Source: Gemmatimonadaceae bacterium | Lineage (GTDB): Bacteria > Gemmatimonadota > Gemmatimonadetes > Gemmatimonadales > Gemmatimonadaceae | Reading direction: 5' to 3' | Assembly (NCBI GenBank): GCA_020846935.1 | Contig: JADLCY010000001.1 | Coordinates: forward strand, 496,001-560,000 | Length of the DNA: 64,000 bases | Shown here: positions 40,992-49,908 of the stretch, one piece after another | How positions within the stretch are numbered: position 1 is the first letter of the stretch | Layout of the letters: each line of letters starts with the position of its first letter | Position numbers and translations under genes: made by a program | The notes under the pieces: model-generated | What the model was told of the DNA's origin: nothing | Database searches by the model: none | What the model saw: the letters and a program-made list of their open reading frames with translations, nothing else

Positions 40992-42479
40992 TCAGCGCAT
41001 CAGCCGCTCGATCTCACTCGCCTTCTTCGGGACCGCGGCCGACAGGTTCTCGGAGCCCTGCGGAGTGACGAGGATCATGTCCTCGATCATGATCGCGATG
41101 TGCTTCTCGGGGATATAGATCTTTGGCTCGATGGTGATGACCATGCCGGGCTCGAGCGGCATGCTGTAGTCCCGCGAATCCTGGACCTCGAGCCCGATGT
41201 GATGACCGAGGTCGCGCACCCCGCGCCCGAACGAGTTGTAGCGCACGATGCCGGCGTTGCGTGTGAGATAGTGCGTGGGCGACGGCATGATGCCCCAGAC
41301 CTTGTCCACTCCCATGCGCTGCACGTCTTCGTACTGCGCCAGCCCGTGCTTCTCGAACACGCGCGCCGACGCCTTGATCACGTCGATCATCATCACGCCC
41401 GGTCGGATGGCGGCGATGGCGGCCTCCTGGGCCTCGAGGACGATGTCGTAATACTTGCGCTGCTCTGCTGTGAAGCGCCCCGAGACCGGCCACGTGCGGC
41501 AGATGTCGGTGGTGTACGTCATGTATTCCGCGGCACCGTAGTCCACGAAGACGAGATCCCCGTTCCGCATCACACGATCGACGGCGTTGTAGTTCTCGCG
41601 CAGCAGCGAAAAGAACGTCAGTGAGTTCTCTCCTGACGAGACAATCGGCGGGAACGAAGCACGCGGCGACCCCTGGCGCTTCCACTCGTACTCCATGAGT
41701 CCCGCCAGCTCGCGATCGTTCATCCCCGGACGCAGGGCGCGCAGGCCGGTCAGCATGCCCCGTCCCGAGATCGCCGCGGCACGACGCAGGGCGTCGATCT
41801 CGTGGCGATCCTTCACGAGGCGCAGGCGTTCGGTCAGCGGCGACAGGTCGCGCCACTCGGCGCCCGGAGCGAGCGCGCGCAGCGACTCACGGAACTGTCG
41901 ATGAAACGAGCCCGGCGATGGAAGGCCCGGGGGCGCGTAGAGCGAGTCCCCGAACGGGACGACGATCGCGCGAGTCTCCGACGCGGCCGCGCGAAAGCGA
42001 TCCGCAAACGCCGAGAGCGGCAACACCTCGCGAGCGCCGGTGGCGAGGCGTGCTCCGGGACCCGGCGCAAGACGACGACGTGGTCGGTTCCACACCGCGT
42101 TCCTGAACGCGGGGTCGTCCATCGGGAACTGTCCACCCGCGAACTGCATGGAGTCGGGCACGAAGAGGAAGGTGTCGTGCCCCTCGCCCCGGGGCACCAT
42201 GAGCAGGATCGCGTACGGTGACTCGACGCCGGTGAGGTACCAGAACGTCGGGTCCTGCTTCACCAGTCCGTCGCCCGGGTTGATCAGGTATTCTCCCGCA
42301 GCCACCACGACCGCATTTCCGACGCGTGCCGAGAGCGCGGCGCGGCGCGCGGTGTAGGCGTCGAGCGGAAAGGCGACGTCGCTCTGGGCCGCAGCCGACG
42401 GCGCGGTCGCCAGGGCCGCGACGAGCGCGATGCACCTCGCGAGCCGACCGCCGTGCCCTGCCTGACAGGATGAGTGCAT
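40992..42479 (-). CDS. Exported Xaa-Pro aminopeptidase (M24B)
   Basis: A 495-residue enzyme. The ATG at 42479 gives a signal peptide (CIALVAALATAPSAAAQS), so the product is periplasmic or outer. The N-terminal creatinase-like domain spans about 30-200 (WYLTGVESPYAILLM). The C-terminal pita-bread domain carries the five metal ligands: D in LVFVDYGAAEY, D in TTDICRTWP, H in DLGHHIGL, E in GMVITIEPKIY and E in IMIEDMILVT. It removes N-terminal residues before proline using two metal ions. It is divergent from the PlsC-like gene (103 bp between starts). Confidence 0.93.
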   Translation of the reverse strand: MHSSCQAGHGGRLARCIALVAALATAPSAAAQSDVAFPLDAYTARRAALSARVGNAVVVAAGEYLINPGDGLVKQDPTFWYLTGVESPYAILLMVPRGEGHDTFLFVPDSMQFAGGQFPMDDPAFRNAVWNRPRRRLAPGPGARLATGAREVLPLSAFADRFRAAASETRAIVVPFGDSLYAPPGLPSPGSFHRQFRESLRALAPGAEWRDLSPLTERLRLVKDRHEIDALRRAAAISGRGMLTGLRALRPGMNDRELAGLMEYEWKRQGSPRASFPPIVSSGENSLTFFSLLRENYNAVDRVMRNGDLVFVDYGAAEYMTYTTDICRTWPVSGRFTAEQRKYYDIVLEAQEAAIAAIRPGVMMIDVIKASARVFEKHGLAQYEDVQRMGVDKVWGIMPSPTHYLTRNAGIVRYNSFGRGVRDLGHHIGLEVQDSRDYSMPLEPGMVITIEPKIYIPEKHIAIMIEDMILVTPQGSENLSAAVPKKASEIERLMR

Positions 42480-42582
42480 ATCTTTCCGTCCGTCGCTCCG
42501 TGTCACCGCACTGGTGTCCCACATCTTCCCCAACCTGCCGTGAGCGCCTGACGATGGCCAGAGGCGACGCATCGCTCGCCGC

Positions 42583-43428
42583 GTGAGCGTTCTTCTGCGC
42601 GACCGACTCGGCGATCCGCTGCCGCCTGACGTGCGGGCCACGCTCGCACCGCTCGAGCGCCTGCATTTCGAGATCGCGCTGCGCATGAACCGCGAGCCGA
42701 TCAAGGGCTTCTGGACACAGGTGCAGCGTTGGTTCGGCGCACTCGCCGTCCGATTCCTCACGCGCAATCTGGTCCGGGAGCACGGCTTTGCCCACGTGGA
42801 AGCCGCGATCGAACGCGGACCTGTGCTCCTCGTGGCGAATCACCGGACCTACTTCGACATGTTCATCGTGTCGTCGCTGCTCCACCGCCGGTTGCGCCGC
42901 CGTCTTCGGCTCTACTTTCCCGTGGTTGGGCAGTACTACTACCAGTCGGTCGTCGGCATGGTGCTGAATCAGGTGGCGGCGTCGTGGTCGATGTTCCCGC
43001 CACTCTTTGCGCTGCCCACACACGGGGCGAGCGACCGGTATGCCCTCGACCTCCTCTGCGACCTCTGCGCACGCGGCCCGGGCACGGTGCTCGGCATCCA
43101 CCCCGAAGGCGGCCGTAACCTGAACCCCGACCGGTACTCGTTCATGCGATTCCAGCCGGGTACGGGGCGCATCATCCATGCGGCGCGGCCGATCGTGGTG
43201 CCCGTGTTCATCGCGGGACTGAGCACGCACCTCGGCGAGCAGGTGCGCGGAAACTGGCGTGGCGGCGAGGATGTCCGCGTGTGGTTCGGGGCCCCGGTGG
43301 ACCTCGACGCGCACCATGCCCTGCCGGGAAAGGGCAGCACCTACAAGGCGATCGTCGACGAGGTGATGGCCCACGTCCGCGGGCTGGCCGAGCAGGACCG
43401 CACGGCATACCACGCGACGGGCGGCTGA
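42583..43428 (+). CDS. PlsC-like 1-acyl-glycerol-3-phosphate acyltransferase family protein
   Basis: A 281-residue protein from a GTG at 42583. The HX4D catalytic motif is ANHRTYFDMF near residues 84-93. The second block IHPEGGRN near 168-175 replaces the usual FPEGTRS. Block IV-like ARPIVVPVFIAGL is near 205. There is one hydrophobic stretch near 95-130. It probably transfers an acyl chain to lysophosphatidate or a related lipid at the inner membrane. The EGGRN variant points to a side branch of the family, so the acceptor is uncertain. Confidence 0.8.
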   Translation: MSVLLRDRLGDPLPPDVRATLAPLERLHFEIALRMNREPIKGFWTQVQRWFGALAVRFLTRNLVREHGFAHVEAAIERGPVLLVANHRTYFDMFIVSSLLHRRLRRRLRLYFPVVGQYYYQSVVGMVLNQVAASWSMFPPLFALPTHGASDRYALDLLCDLCARGPGTVLGIHPEGGRNLNPDRYSFMRFQPGTGRIIHAARPIVVPVFIAGLSTHLGEQVRGNWRGGEDVRVWFGAPVDLDAHHALPGKGSTYKAIVDEVMAHVRGLAEQDRTAYHATGG

Positions 43429-43458
43429 CCTGCGAGGTCGCGCAGGCGCAGGCTCCGA

Positions 43459-44364
43459 CTAACTCTTCCGTGCCTTGCGACGCGCCGCGTCCGTCTGGTA
43501 CGCCACGTCGGGAGGCGGATCCCCCCGGGGCCAGTCCCGCTCTTTGCCGCGAAAGTCCGGACGCGAGTGCGAGTTGACGAACCGCGCCACATCAAACGCC
43601 TCCTGCTCCGTGAGTACCCCCGCCGAATCCTGCGGCATGCGAGCCTTGATGAAGGCAGCCGCCGTCCGCAGGCGCGCCATCCCGGCACCGATGTTGTAGG
43701 ACTGAGCACCCCAGACCGGTGGCGCGAGCACCGTCCCCTCGCCGCGACCGCCGTGGCATCGCACACACCGCCCCTGGAACACCAGGCGTCCACGTGTCGA
43801 ATCCGCCTCGAGCGGCGTGAGCGCGGGCGAGGCCTGGCCGTCCACCTCGGCCCCAACCGGATACCCGTTCGAGAGGAACGCCATGTACGCGACGATGTCG
43901 CGCATGTCGCGACTCTCCGCCACAAGCGGCGTGCCGTTCAGCGACCGCTTGAAGCAGTCGTTGATGCGATCTTCGATGATCATTGTGGTGCCGGCGCGCG
44001 AGCGATACTGCGGGAACCGCGCGTACACCCCGACCCACGGCAATGCGCCCTTCACTGTGCCGGCCTGCTGGTGACACGACGTACACGCCAGCTTGTTGCC
44101 CACATGGCGCGGCAGCGAATCTTTCGTGAACAGCATCATCGCGCGACCACGACGCACCGAGCGCAACACCACGGTGTCCCTGACCTCGGACTCCTGCGGA
44201 ATGCGGAACGCCACGCGCCGCGTCGGCGAGGGATCGGGAAGGCTGGCGGTGTCCGCCGTGGTGGTTTCCGCCAAGGCGCGCGGCTCGACCTTGCACGCGG
44301 CCAGCAAAGCGAGCACGGCCACCAGGGCGACGGGTCGAGACGACAGGTGAGGTCGGTTCTTCAC
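43459..44364 (-). CDS. Dihaem cytochrome c lipoprotein, TsdA-like
   Basis: A 301-residue lipoprotein (lipobox LLAAC near residues 20-24) with two c-type haem sites: ACTSCHQQAG near 93-102 and CVRCHGGRG near 199-207. Between them, DRINDCFKRSLNGTPL is the region that in thiosulfate dehydrogenase TsdA supplies a cysteine as unusual axial ligand to the first haem. TsdA oxidises thiosulfate to tetrathionate or the reverse. A general dihaem electron-transfer protein is the alternative. It converges with the PlsC-like gene (30 bp gap) and has no sox genes nearby. Confidence 0.82.
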   Translation of the reverse strand: MKNRPHLSSRPVALVAVLALLAACKVEPRALAETTTADTASLPDPSPTRRVAFRIPQESEVRDTVVLRSVRRGRAMMLFTKDSLPRHVGNKLACTSCHQQAGTVKGALPWVGVYARFPQYRSRAGTTMIIEDRINDCFKRSLNGTPLVAESRDMRDIVAYMAFLSNGYPVGAEVDGQASPALTPLEADSTRGRLVFQGRCVRCHGGRGEGTVLAPPVWGAQSYNIGAGMARLRTAAAFIKARMPQDSAGVLTEQEAFDVARFVNSHSRPDFRGKERDWPRGDPPPDVAYQTDAARRKARKS

Positions 44365-44598
44365 GAGACTGGACGGTGACGGGAGTGATCACCCACTATC
44401 TGCGTCAATACACAATCTGACAGGACACGCGTCGTGAGGCCAATGCGTCCTGGTGTGTTCGCCGCTGCCGTACATGGCCTCGCCACGCGAGGGCCAGTCT
44501 CCGCGCGACTCCTCGGGGTTCCCGCCCGCATCTACGACGTGACTGGGCCAAGCGAAGAGAGCTGCCCATCGTCACCGGGAAGCCCAGATAAACGACAG

Positions 44599-44628
44599 GG
44601 CGGGCCGGCGACCGTCCGCCGACCCGCC
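44599..44628 (-). terminator. Terminator-like stem after the barrel gene
   Basis: On the minus strand GGCGGGTCGGCG pairs with CGCCGGCCCGCC (12 bp, one G-U pair, 6-nt loop), followed by CTGTCGTTT. It lies 23 bp beyond the stop at 44652. The U tract is short. Confidence 0.6.
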
Positions 44629-44651
44629 ATACGCTCCGTCCCACCCCCCAT

Positions 44652-45287
44652 CTAGAACCCGACGTTCAGGCCAACCGTAAACGCCACGTTGTGCGTGCGC
44701 TTGCTGCTGATGTTGAGGTTCGCCACGTCCTTCAGGTCGACCTTGCCGACGTAGTCCTTGGCCATCGCGCGGACGCCGAGCGATCTGCCCAGACTCAGGT
44801 CGACCCCACCGCCAAAGTTCCAGGCAAGGTTCGTGGAGCGAACGTCGAACGAACCGACGCCGACTTCGGTGCGCATCGCGCCTGCCCCGGCCTCCACGAA
44901 CGGCACTGCGCTGGTGCGGCCAAGCGTCTCGCCAATCGGGAGGCGGTACTGCAGCCCGGCGTCGTACATGAGGACCCGGGTGTCGGCACCCACATCGAAG
45001 CCACCGATGATCGGCACACCGACTTCGAGGTTCGAAGCGGAATACGCCACGTTGCCGACAAAGGCGAGATTCGGGAGCAGGTCGATGCCGAGCTGCGCGC
45101 CGTAGACGGGCGCGCCGGCGTTGCGCACGCTCGTTCCCAGCGGGCCGTCGACGTAGCTGCCGAACTGCATGTACCCCGCGTACGGCGTGACGCGCGCAAT
45201 CGACGGCGAGGTTCTGCGCTGCGCCTCGGCGCTCGATGCACAGACGACGAAGGCAAGCGTGGCAATGCTGACAAGACGAGCAGTCAT
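44652..45287 (-). CDS. Outer-membrane beta-barrel protein
   Basis: A 211-residue protein with AGGAG 8 nt before the ATG at 45287 and a signal peptide (MTARLVSIATLAFVVCASSA, cleavage near AEA-Q). Alternating strands (TPYAGYMQFGSYVD, LAFVGNVAYSASNL, VLMYDAGLQYRLPI, LAWNFGGGVDLSLG) end with the C-terminal aromatic signature VAFTVGLNVGF, typical of eight-stranded OmpA-like barrels inserted by Bam. No periplasmic OmpA domain is present. Function unknown. It is monocistronic with its own terminator. Confidence 0.85.
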   Translation of the reverse strand: MTARLVSIATLAFVVCASSAEAQRRTSPSIARVTPYAGYMQFGSYVDGPLGTSVRNAGAPVYGAQLGIDLLPNLAFVGNVAYSASNLEVGVPIIGGFDVGADTRVLMYDAGLQYRLPIGETLGRTSAVPFVEAGAGAMRTEVGVGSFDVRSTNLAWNFGGGVDLSLGRSLGVRAMAKDYVGKVDLKDVANLNISSKRTHNVAFTVGLNVGF

Positions 45288-45443
45288 GGAAGTCTCCTGG
45301 TGAATGCGACGGATTGCATCACACAGGAAGGGCAGGAGCGGTGCCAGGTCCATCCAGGCCCGTATGTCGTTGACTGCTCACGTCTTGCGTCAGACGTCGG
45401 TTCTCGAATGTCCTCGTGTCAGGACACGCGAGCGTCCCTGAAC

Positions 45444-46856
45444 CTACGCTTCTCCTGTCGCGTCGCTCGGCCGGTCGCGCCTTCCGGTCGCTTCGGTTCC
45501 CAGTTCGTCCCATAGTCGCGCCGCGGCGGTCATACCTCTGACGAAGTTGTCGTCGCTGATCCATTCGTTGGGTGCGTGGGCATTTTCGCCGGGCAGCCCA
45601 AACCCCATCAGCAGGACCGGCGCGCTGAGGACGCGGGCAAAGTCATGAACCACCGGAATGGAGCCGCCCTCACCGGTGATCACCGGTGCCGTGCCAAACG
45701 CGAATTCGAGCGCCCGTCGCCCTGCCTCGAAGAGCGGACCGGACAGTTCGCCGCGCCATGGCATGCCGCCGTGCAGCGCGCGAACGCTCACGCGAACGCC
45801 GGAGGGCGCCACACGCTGGACGTGAGCGGTCAGTAACGACTCGATCGCGGCGGGCGTTTGGTCGGGCACGAGTCGGCAGCTCACCTTGGCCATCGCCCTG
45901 GAGGGGAGGACTGTCTTCGCGCCCTCACCCGTGTACCCGCTGAGGAGCCCGTTCACCTCGCACGTCGGCCGGCTCCAGATGCGCTCGAGCGTCGAGTAGC
46001 CTGCTTCGCCACCTAACGATTCCGCCCCGGTTTCGGCGCGGAAATGTTCCTCGTTGAACGGCAAGCGCTGCACCTGCGCGCGCACGGCGGGATCCCACGC
46101 CCGCACCGCATCGTAGAACCCGGGGATCGCGACGCGGCCGTCTGCGTCGTGAAAGCTCGCAAGGATGCGTGCCAGCGCCATCGCCGGGTTGATCACCGCG
46201 CCACCGTAGCTGCCCGAGTGGAGATCCGATGTTGGGCCTTCGACCTCGATCTGCAGGTAGGCAAGGCCACGCAGCGACGAGAGAATGGACGGCAGACCCG
46301 GCGCGAACATCGCCGAATCCGAGATCACGACGCCATCGCAGGCCAGTCGTTCCCGATGCGCCTCGACGAAAGTCGTCAGGTGCTCGCTGCCCACCTCCTC
46401 CTCGCCCTCGGCCAGCACAATGACGTTGCACGGCAGCACGCCGCGGGTCGCGAGGTGCGCTTCGATCGCCTTCACGTGCAGGAAGAGCTGGCCCTTGTCG
46501 TCGACGGAGCCGCGCGCATAGATGCGCCCGTCGCGGATCACCGGCTCGAAGGGCGGACTGTCCCACAGCTCCAACGGCTCCGCGGGCTGCACGTCGTAGT
46601 GGCCGTAGACGAGGATCGTCGGCGAACCCGGCGGCGCCTTGCGCCACTCACCCAGCACCACGGGATGCCCTTCGGTGGGGTGAAGGCTCGTCGACAGACC
46701 AGCGCGTTCCATGTTCGCACGCAACCACTCGGCCGCGCGGGCCACGTCGGCGGAGTGTTCGCTGCGTGCACTCACGCTCGGAATGCGCAGGAACGCAAAC
46801 AGCTCATCGTGGGCCCGGCGCACGTTGGACGCGAGATAGTCGTAGGGCGAAGTCAT
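45444..46856 (-). CDS. M20 family dipeptidase/metallopeptidase
   Basis: A 470-residue cytosolic peptidase. Zinc ligands and base follow the M20 order: H in ILVYGHYDVQPAEP (about 83-96), D in YARGSVDDKGQLF (about 115), E-E in VLAEGEEEVGSEH (about 150), D in VVISDSAMF and H near the end in PGENAHAPNEWI (about 433). The dimerisation lid lies in between (about 200-370). Length and the PxNEW ending match the CNDP/carnosinase-like dipeptidase branch. It is divergent from crcB (190 bp between starts). Confidence 0.93.
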   Translation of the reverse strand: MTSPYDYLASNVRRAHDELFAFLRIPSVSARSEHSADVARAAEWLRANMERAGLSTSLHPTEGHPVVLGEWRKAPPGSPTILVYGHYDVQPAEPLELWDSPPFEPVIRDGRIYARGSVDDKGQLFLHVKAIEAHLATRGVLPCNVIVLAEGEEEVGSEHLTTFVEAHRERLACDGVVISDSAMFAPGLPSILSSLRGLAYLQIEVEGPTSDLHSGSYGGAVINPAMALARILASFHDADGRVAIPGFYDAVRAWDPAVRAQVQRLPFNEEHFRAETGAESLGGEAGYSTLERIWSRPTCEVNGLLSGYTGEGAKTVLPSRAMAKVSCRLVPDQTPAAIESLLTAHVQRVAPSGVRVSVRALHGGMPWRGELSGPLFEAGRRALEFAFGTAPVITGEGGSIPVVHDFARVLSAPVLLMGFGLPGENAHAPNEWISDDNFVRGMTAAARLWDELGTEATGRRDRPSDATGEA

Positions 46857-47046
46857 GGTGTGGGCAACGGGAGGCGTAAGGTGTGCAGCGCGCGTCGCTC
46901 GGTGATGCGCGAGGTGCGGCGATCATGCATCGGCGTGCGGTCCAACGGGACAGGAGGAACGCCGATACGTCGTTCCATAAGATGCGGGCTCGGGTTCCCG
47001 ACGTCGACCGCGCAGCTATTCTCCAGTCGACACCTCCAATTCGCAA

Positions 47047-47421
47047 ATGTCGATTCTGCTTGCCGTTGCCATCGGCAGTGCCACCGGTGGAGTCGCCCGC
47101 TACGTCCTGAGCGGTGCGATCCAGTCCCGACAGACCGCCGCGTTCCCCTCGGGCACGCTGGTGGTGAACATCGTCGGCTCGCTGATTCTCGGCGCGCTCT
47201 GGAAACATGCCGCAACCAACCCGCAGCTCTCCCCTGAATTGCGCGTGCTCCTCGGCGCCGGATTCTGCGGCGGCTTCACGACGTTCTCTACCTTCAGCGT
47301 CGAGACCCTCGACTTGCTTCAGAATGGCACCCCCTGGCGAGCGGCAAGCTACGTGATGCTGAGTATCACCACTGGCCTGCTCGCAGCCACGCTCGGTGCA
47401 AAGATCGCTGGCCGGCCGTAG
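47047..47421 (+). CDS. crcB: Fluoride channel CrcB/Fluc
   Basis: A 124-residue membrane protein with four helices. The conserved Fluc motifs are present: GGVARYVLS near residue 14, the pore asparagine in VVNIVGSLILGAL near 40, and GFCGGFTTFSTFSVET near 73-88, which contains the Na+ site and the phenylalanine box. It exports fluoride as a dual-topology dimer. A single gene is enough for that arrangement. I looked upstream for the fluoride riboswitch and did not see its conserved core. Confidence 0.93.
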   Translation: MSILLAVAIGSATGGVARYVLSGAIQSRQTAAFPSGTLVVNIVGSLILGALWKHAATNPQLSPELRVLLGAGFCGGFTTFSTFSVETLDLLQNGTPWRAASYVMLSITTGLLAATLGAKIAGRP

Positions 47422-47626
47422 TCAGGCACCTCGACCAACACGCTGAGACGTTTCACGGTGCGCAGAGTCGACGCACCTCCGCGGCCCTCTCTTCGGCGTC
47501 CTGGGTGACGACGGGGACCTTGATGGAGACGTTATCGTCGGCCCCTGCGACGCCCGATACGCGCCCTCCATCGCGCAGCTCGCGGTCGCGATGTTTCAAG
47601 TCACCTTGTTCCCCGGCAACCACCTG

Positions 47627-49666
47627 ATGCCCAACCGCCTGGCGACCGAAACCTCGCCCTACCTTCTGCAGCACGCGAACAATCCGGTCGACTGGTACCC
47701 GTGGGGGCCCGAGGCGCTGGAGCGTGCGAAGCGCGAAGATCGTCCTATCCTGCTTTCCATCGGCTACGCGGCGTGCCACTGGTGTCACGTGATGGAGCAC
47801 GAGTCGTTCGAGAACGCCGCCATCGCACAGCTCATGAACGCGCAGTTCGTGAACATCAAGGTCGATCGCGAGGAGCGGCCTGACCTCGACGCGATCTACA
47901 TGCAGGCCGTGCAGGCGATGACCGGCCAGGGTGGCTGGCCGATGACGGTGTTTCTCACGCCAGAGGGCGAGCCGTTCTACGGCGGCACCTACTTCCCGCC
48001 GACTGATCGGCACGGCATTCCGGGCTTTCCCCGGGTGCTGGAGGCAGTCGCGACGTCGTGGCGAACGGATCGTGCGCGTGCGGTCGAGGTTGGCGCGCGA
48101 CTGCGCGAGATGTACTCGGCGGGCACGCGCGCCCTGCCGAGCGAAGGTGCGGTAACGGCAGCCACCTTCGAGCGGGCTTTTCGTGCGCTCGATGCGCAGT
48201 TCGACGAGCGCCACGCCGGTTTCGGCGGTGCGCCAAAGTTTCCGCCGAGCATGGCGCTCGAGTTCGTGCTCACGCACGGCGCGCGCACCGGCTCGGCGCG
48301 CGCGCTCGACGTGGCGCATCGCACCTTCCTGGCCATGGCGCGCGGCGGCATCTACGACCAGGTCGGTGGGGGACTCCATCGCTACAGCGTCGATGCCGCG
48401 TGGCTCGTGCCGCACTTCGAAAAGATGCTGTACGACAACGCGCTCTTCGTGCGTGCCGGCGTTCACCTGTGGCAGCAGACGCACGACGACGAGGTACGTC
48501 GCGTGGTCGAGCAGACCGTGGCGTGGCTCGGGCGCGAGATGACGTCGCCCGATGGTGGGTTCTACTCTTCGCTCGACGCCGACAGTGAGGGCCACGAGGG
48601 TCGCTTCTACGTCTGGTCGGCGGCGGACTTTGATGCGGTGCTTGGCGCGGACGCCCAGGTGGTTCGCGCGGCGTGGGGCGTGAGCCATGAGGGAAACTTC
48701 GAGGGCGCGAACATCCTGCACGTGGCCGCCGAGTCGCGCGTGGTGGCGGCGCGACTCGGGTGCGACGTGTCGATGGTGGAGGCGACGTTGGAGCGTGCGC
48801 GCAGCGCGCTCTACGCCGCGCGATCGCAGCGCATCTGGCCGGCGCTCGACGACAAGGTCCTCGGTGGCTGGAACGGGCTCATGTTGCGCGCGCTCATCGA
48901 GGTGGCGCGGGCCTTTGGCAGTGAGGAGGCGCTGCGACTCGCTCGGCGCAATGCGGTGTTCCTGCGTGACGTGCTGGTGCGCGACGGGCGCGTGTTGCGT
49001 TCATGGCGGGCCGGGCGCGTGCAGGAGGTTGGCTTTCTCGAAGACCAGGCCGCGGTGGCGCTCGCATTCATCGACGTCGCCGCCCTCACCGGGGACGCGA
49101 ACTGGCTGGATCTTGGACGGCGCATCACCGCGCGCGCCGTGGCGGATTTCAGGGATGCGGCCGGGGTCTTCTTTGACACGCCGTATGACCACGAATCGCT
49201 GATCACACGACCACGCGACGTGACCGACAACGCACTGCCCGCGGGGTCGTCGCTGATGGCCGAATTGCTGCTGCGCCTCGCAGTGCTCGACGATCGAGAG
49301 GACTACCGTGCCATGGGGGCCGCGCTCGTGAACGGTCTCGCGAATGCGATGGGCGAATACCCCATGGGCTTCGGGCACCTGCTGGGCGCGGCGGACCTTG
49401 TCGTGCATGGGGCACTCGAGGTGGCGATCGTGGGGAACGCCGAGACACGCCGCCCGATCGAGGCCGCGTTAGGCGCCACCTTTGCGCCGTCGCTGGTGTG
49501 GGCGTGGAAAGCGCCCGGCGACCGGGACCACTCGGTGCTGACGCGTGACAAAGCCGGGGGTGATGGTGCCGTTGGTTACGTCTGCCGGCGGTATGCTTGC
49601 GCAGCCCCGACCGGGGATCCGAAGGTCCTGGTGGAGCAGGTCGAGGCCGCGTCCCGGCGAGTGTAG
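47627..49666 (+). CDS. DUF255 (YyaL/SSP411) thioredoxin-fold and six-hairpin protein
   Basis: A 679-residue protein. The start at 47627 ([20 protein letters not shown]) matches the strongly conserved N-terminus of the family. The thioredoxin-like domain (about 1-165) has the active-site sequence [15 protein letters not shown] near 47-61. From about 200 a long alpha/alpha-barrel follows ([59 protein letters not shown]), resembling N-acylglucosamine epimerases and glycosidases. The activity is not established. Human SSP411 is a fertility-linked homologue. Confidence 0.94.
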   Translation: MPNRLATETSPYLLQHANNPVDWYPWGPEALERAKREDRPILLSIGYAACHWCHVMEHESFENAAIAQLMNAQFVNIKVDREERPDLDAIYMQAVQAMTGQGGWPMTVFLTPEGEPFYGGTYFPPTDRHGIPGFPRVLEAVATSWRTDRARAVEVGARLREMYSAGTRALPSEGAVTAATFERAFRALDAQFDERHAGFGGAPKFPPSMALEFVLTHGARTGSARALDVAHRTFLAMARGGIYDQVGGGLHRYSVDAAWLVPHFEKMLYDNALFVRAGVHLWQQTHDDEVRRVVEQTVAWLGREMTSPDGGFYSSLDADSEGHEGRFYVWSAADFDAVLGADAQVVRAAWGVSHEGNFEGANILHVAAESRVVAARLGCDVSMVEATLERARSALYAARSQRIWPALDDKVLGGWNGLMLRALIEVARAFGSEEALRLARRNAVFLRDVLVRDGRVLRSWRAGRVQEVGFLEDQAAVALAFIDVAALTGDANWLDLGRRITARAVADFRDAAGVFFDTPYDHESLITRPRDVTDNALPAGSSLMAELLLRLAVLDDREDYRAMGAALVNGLANAMGEYPMGFGHLLGAADLVVHGALEVAIVGNAETRRPIEAALGATFAPSLVWAWKAPGDRDHSVLTRDKAGGDGAVGYVCRRYACAAPTGDPKVLVEQVEAASRRV

Positions 49667-49908
49667 GGTCGCCGGGCCACGCAGGGCACATCCCTTGCAC
49701 CTGCCGTTTCCGGCCCTGCGGTCGGTCGTCCATTCACGGAGTCAGTCCCCGGTCAAAATGACTCGCGTCCGCTAGCTTCCTGAGCGGTCGGGGCTTGGCG
49801 CAGGGCCCGGTGTCGAGCTGAGTGGCCGGCCCGGACTCGTCGCGGACTCGACGTCGCCTCCGTCGTACCAGATCCATGTCATTCATTCGCAAGGAATTGG
49901 GAGCCATC

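Noticed and set aside
46857-47046. Possible fluoride riboswitch upstream of crcB.
   Set aside because: I could not find the conserved GG-GAUGG ... CUCC-like core and pseudoknot partners in the 190 bases between the M20 gene and crcB.
49822-49908. Earlier start for the seven-repeat lipoprotein.
   Set aside because: Starts at 49822 or 49876 would put polar residues ahead of the lipoprotein signal; the ATG at 49909 has GGGAG in the right place.
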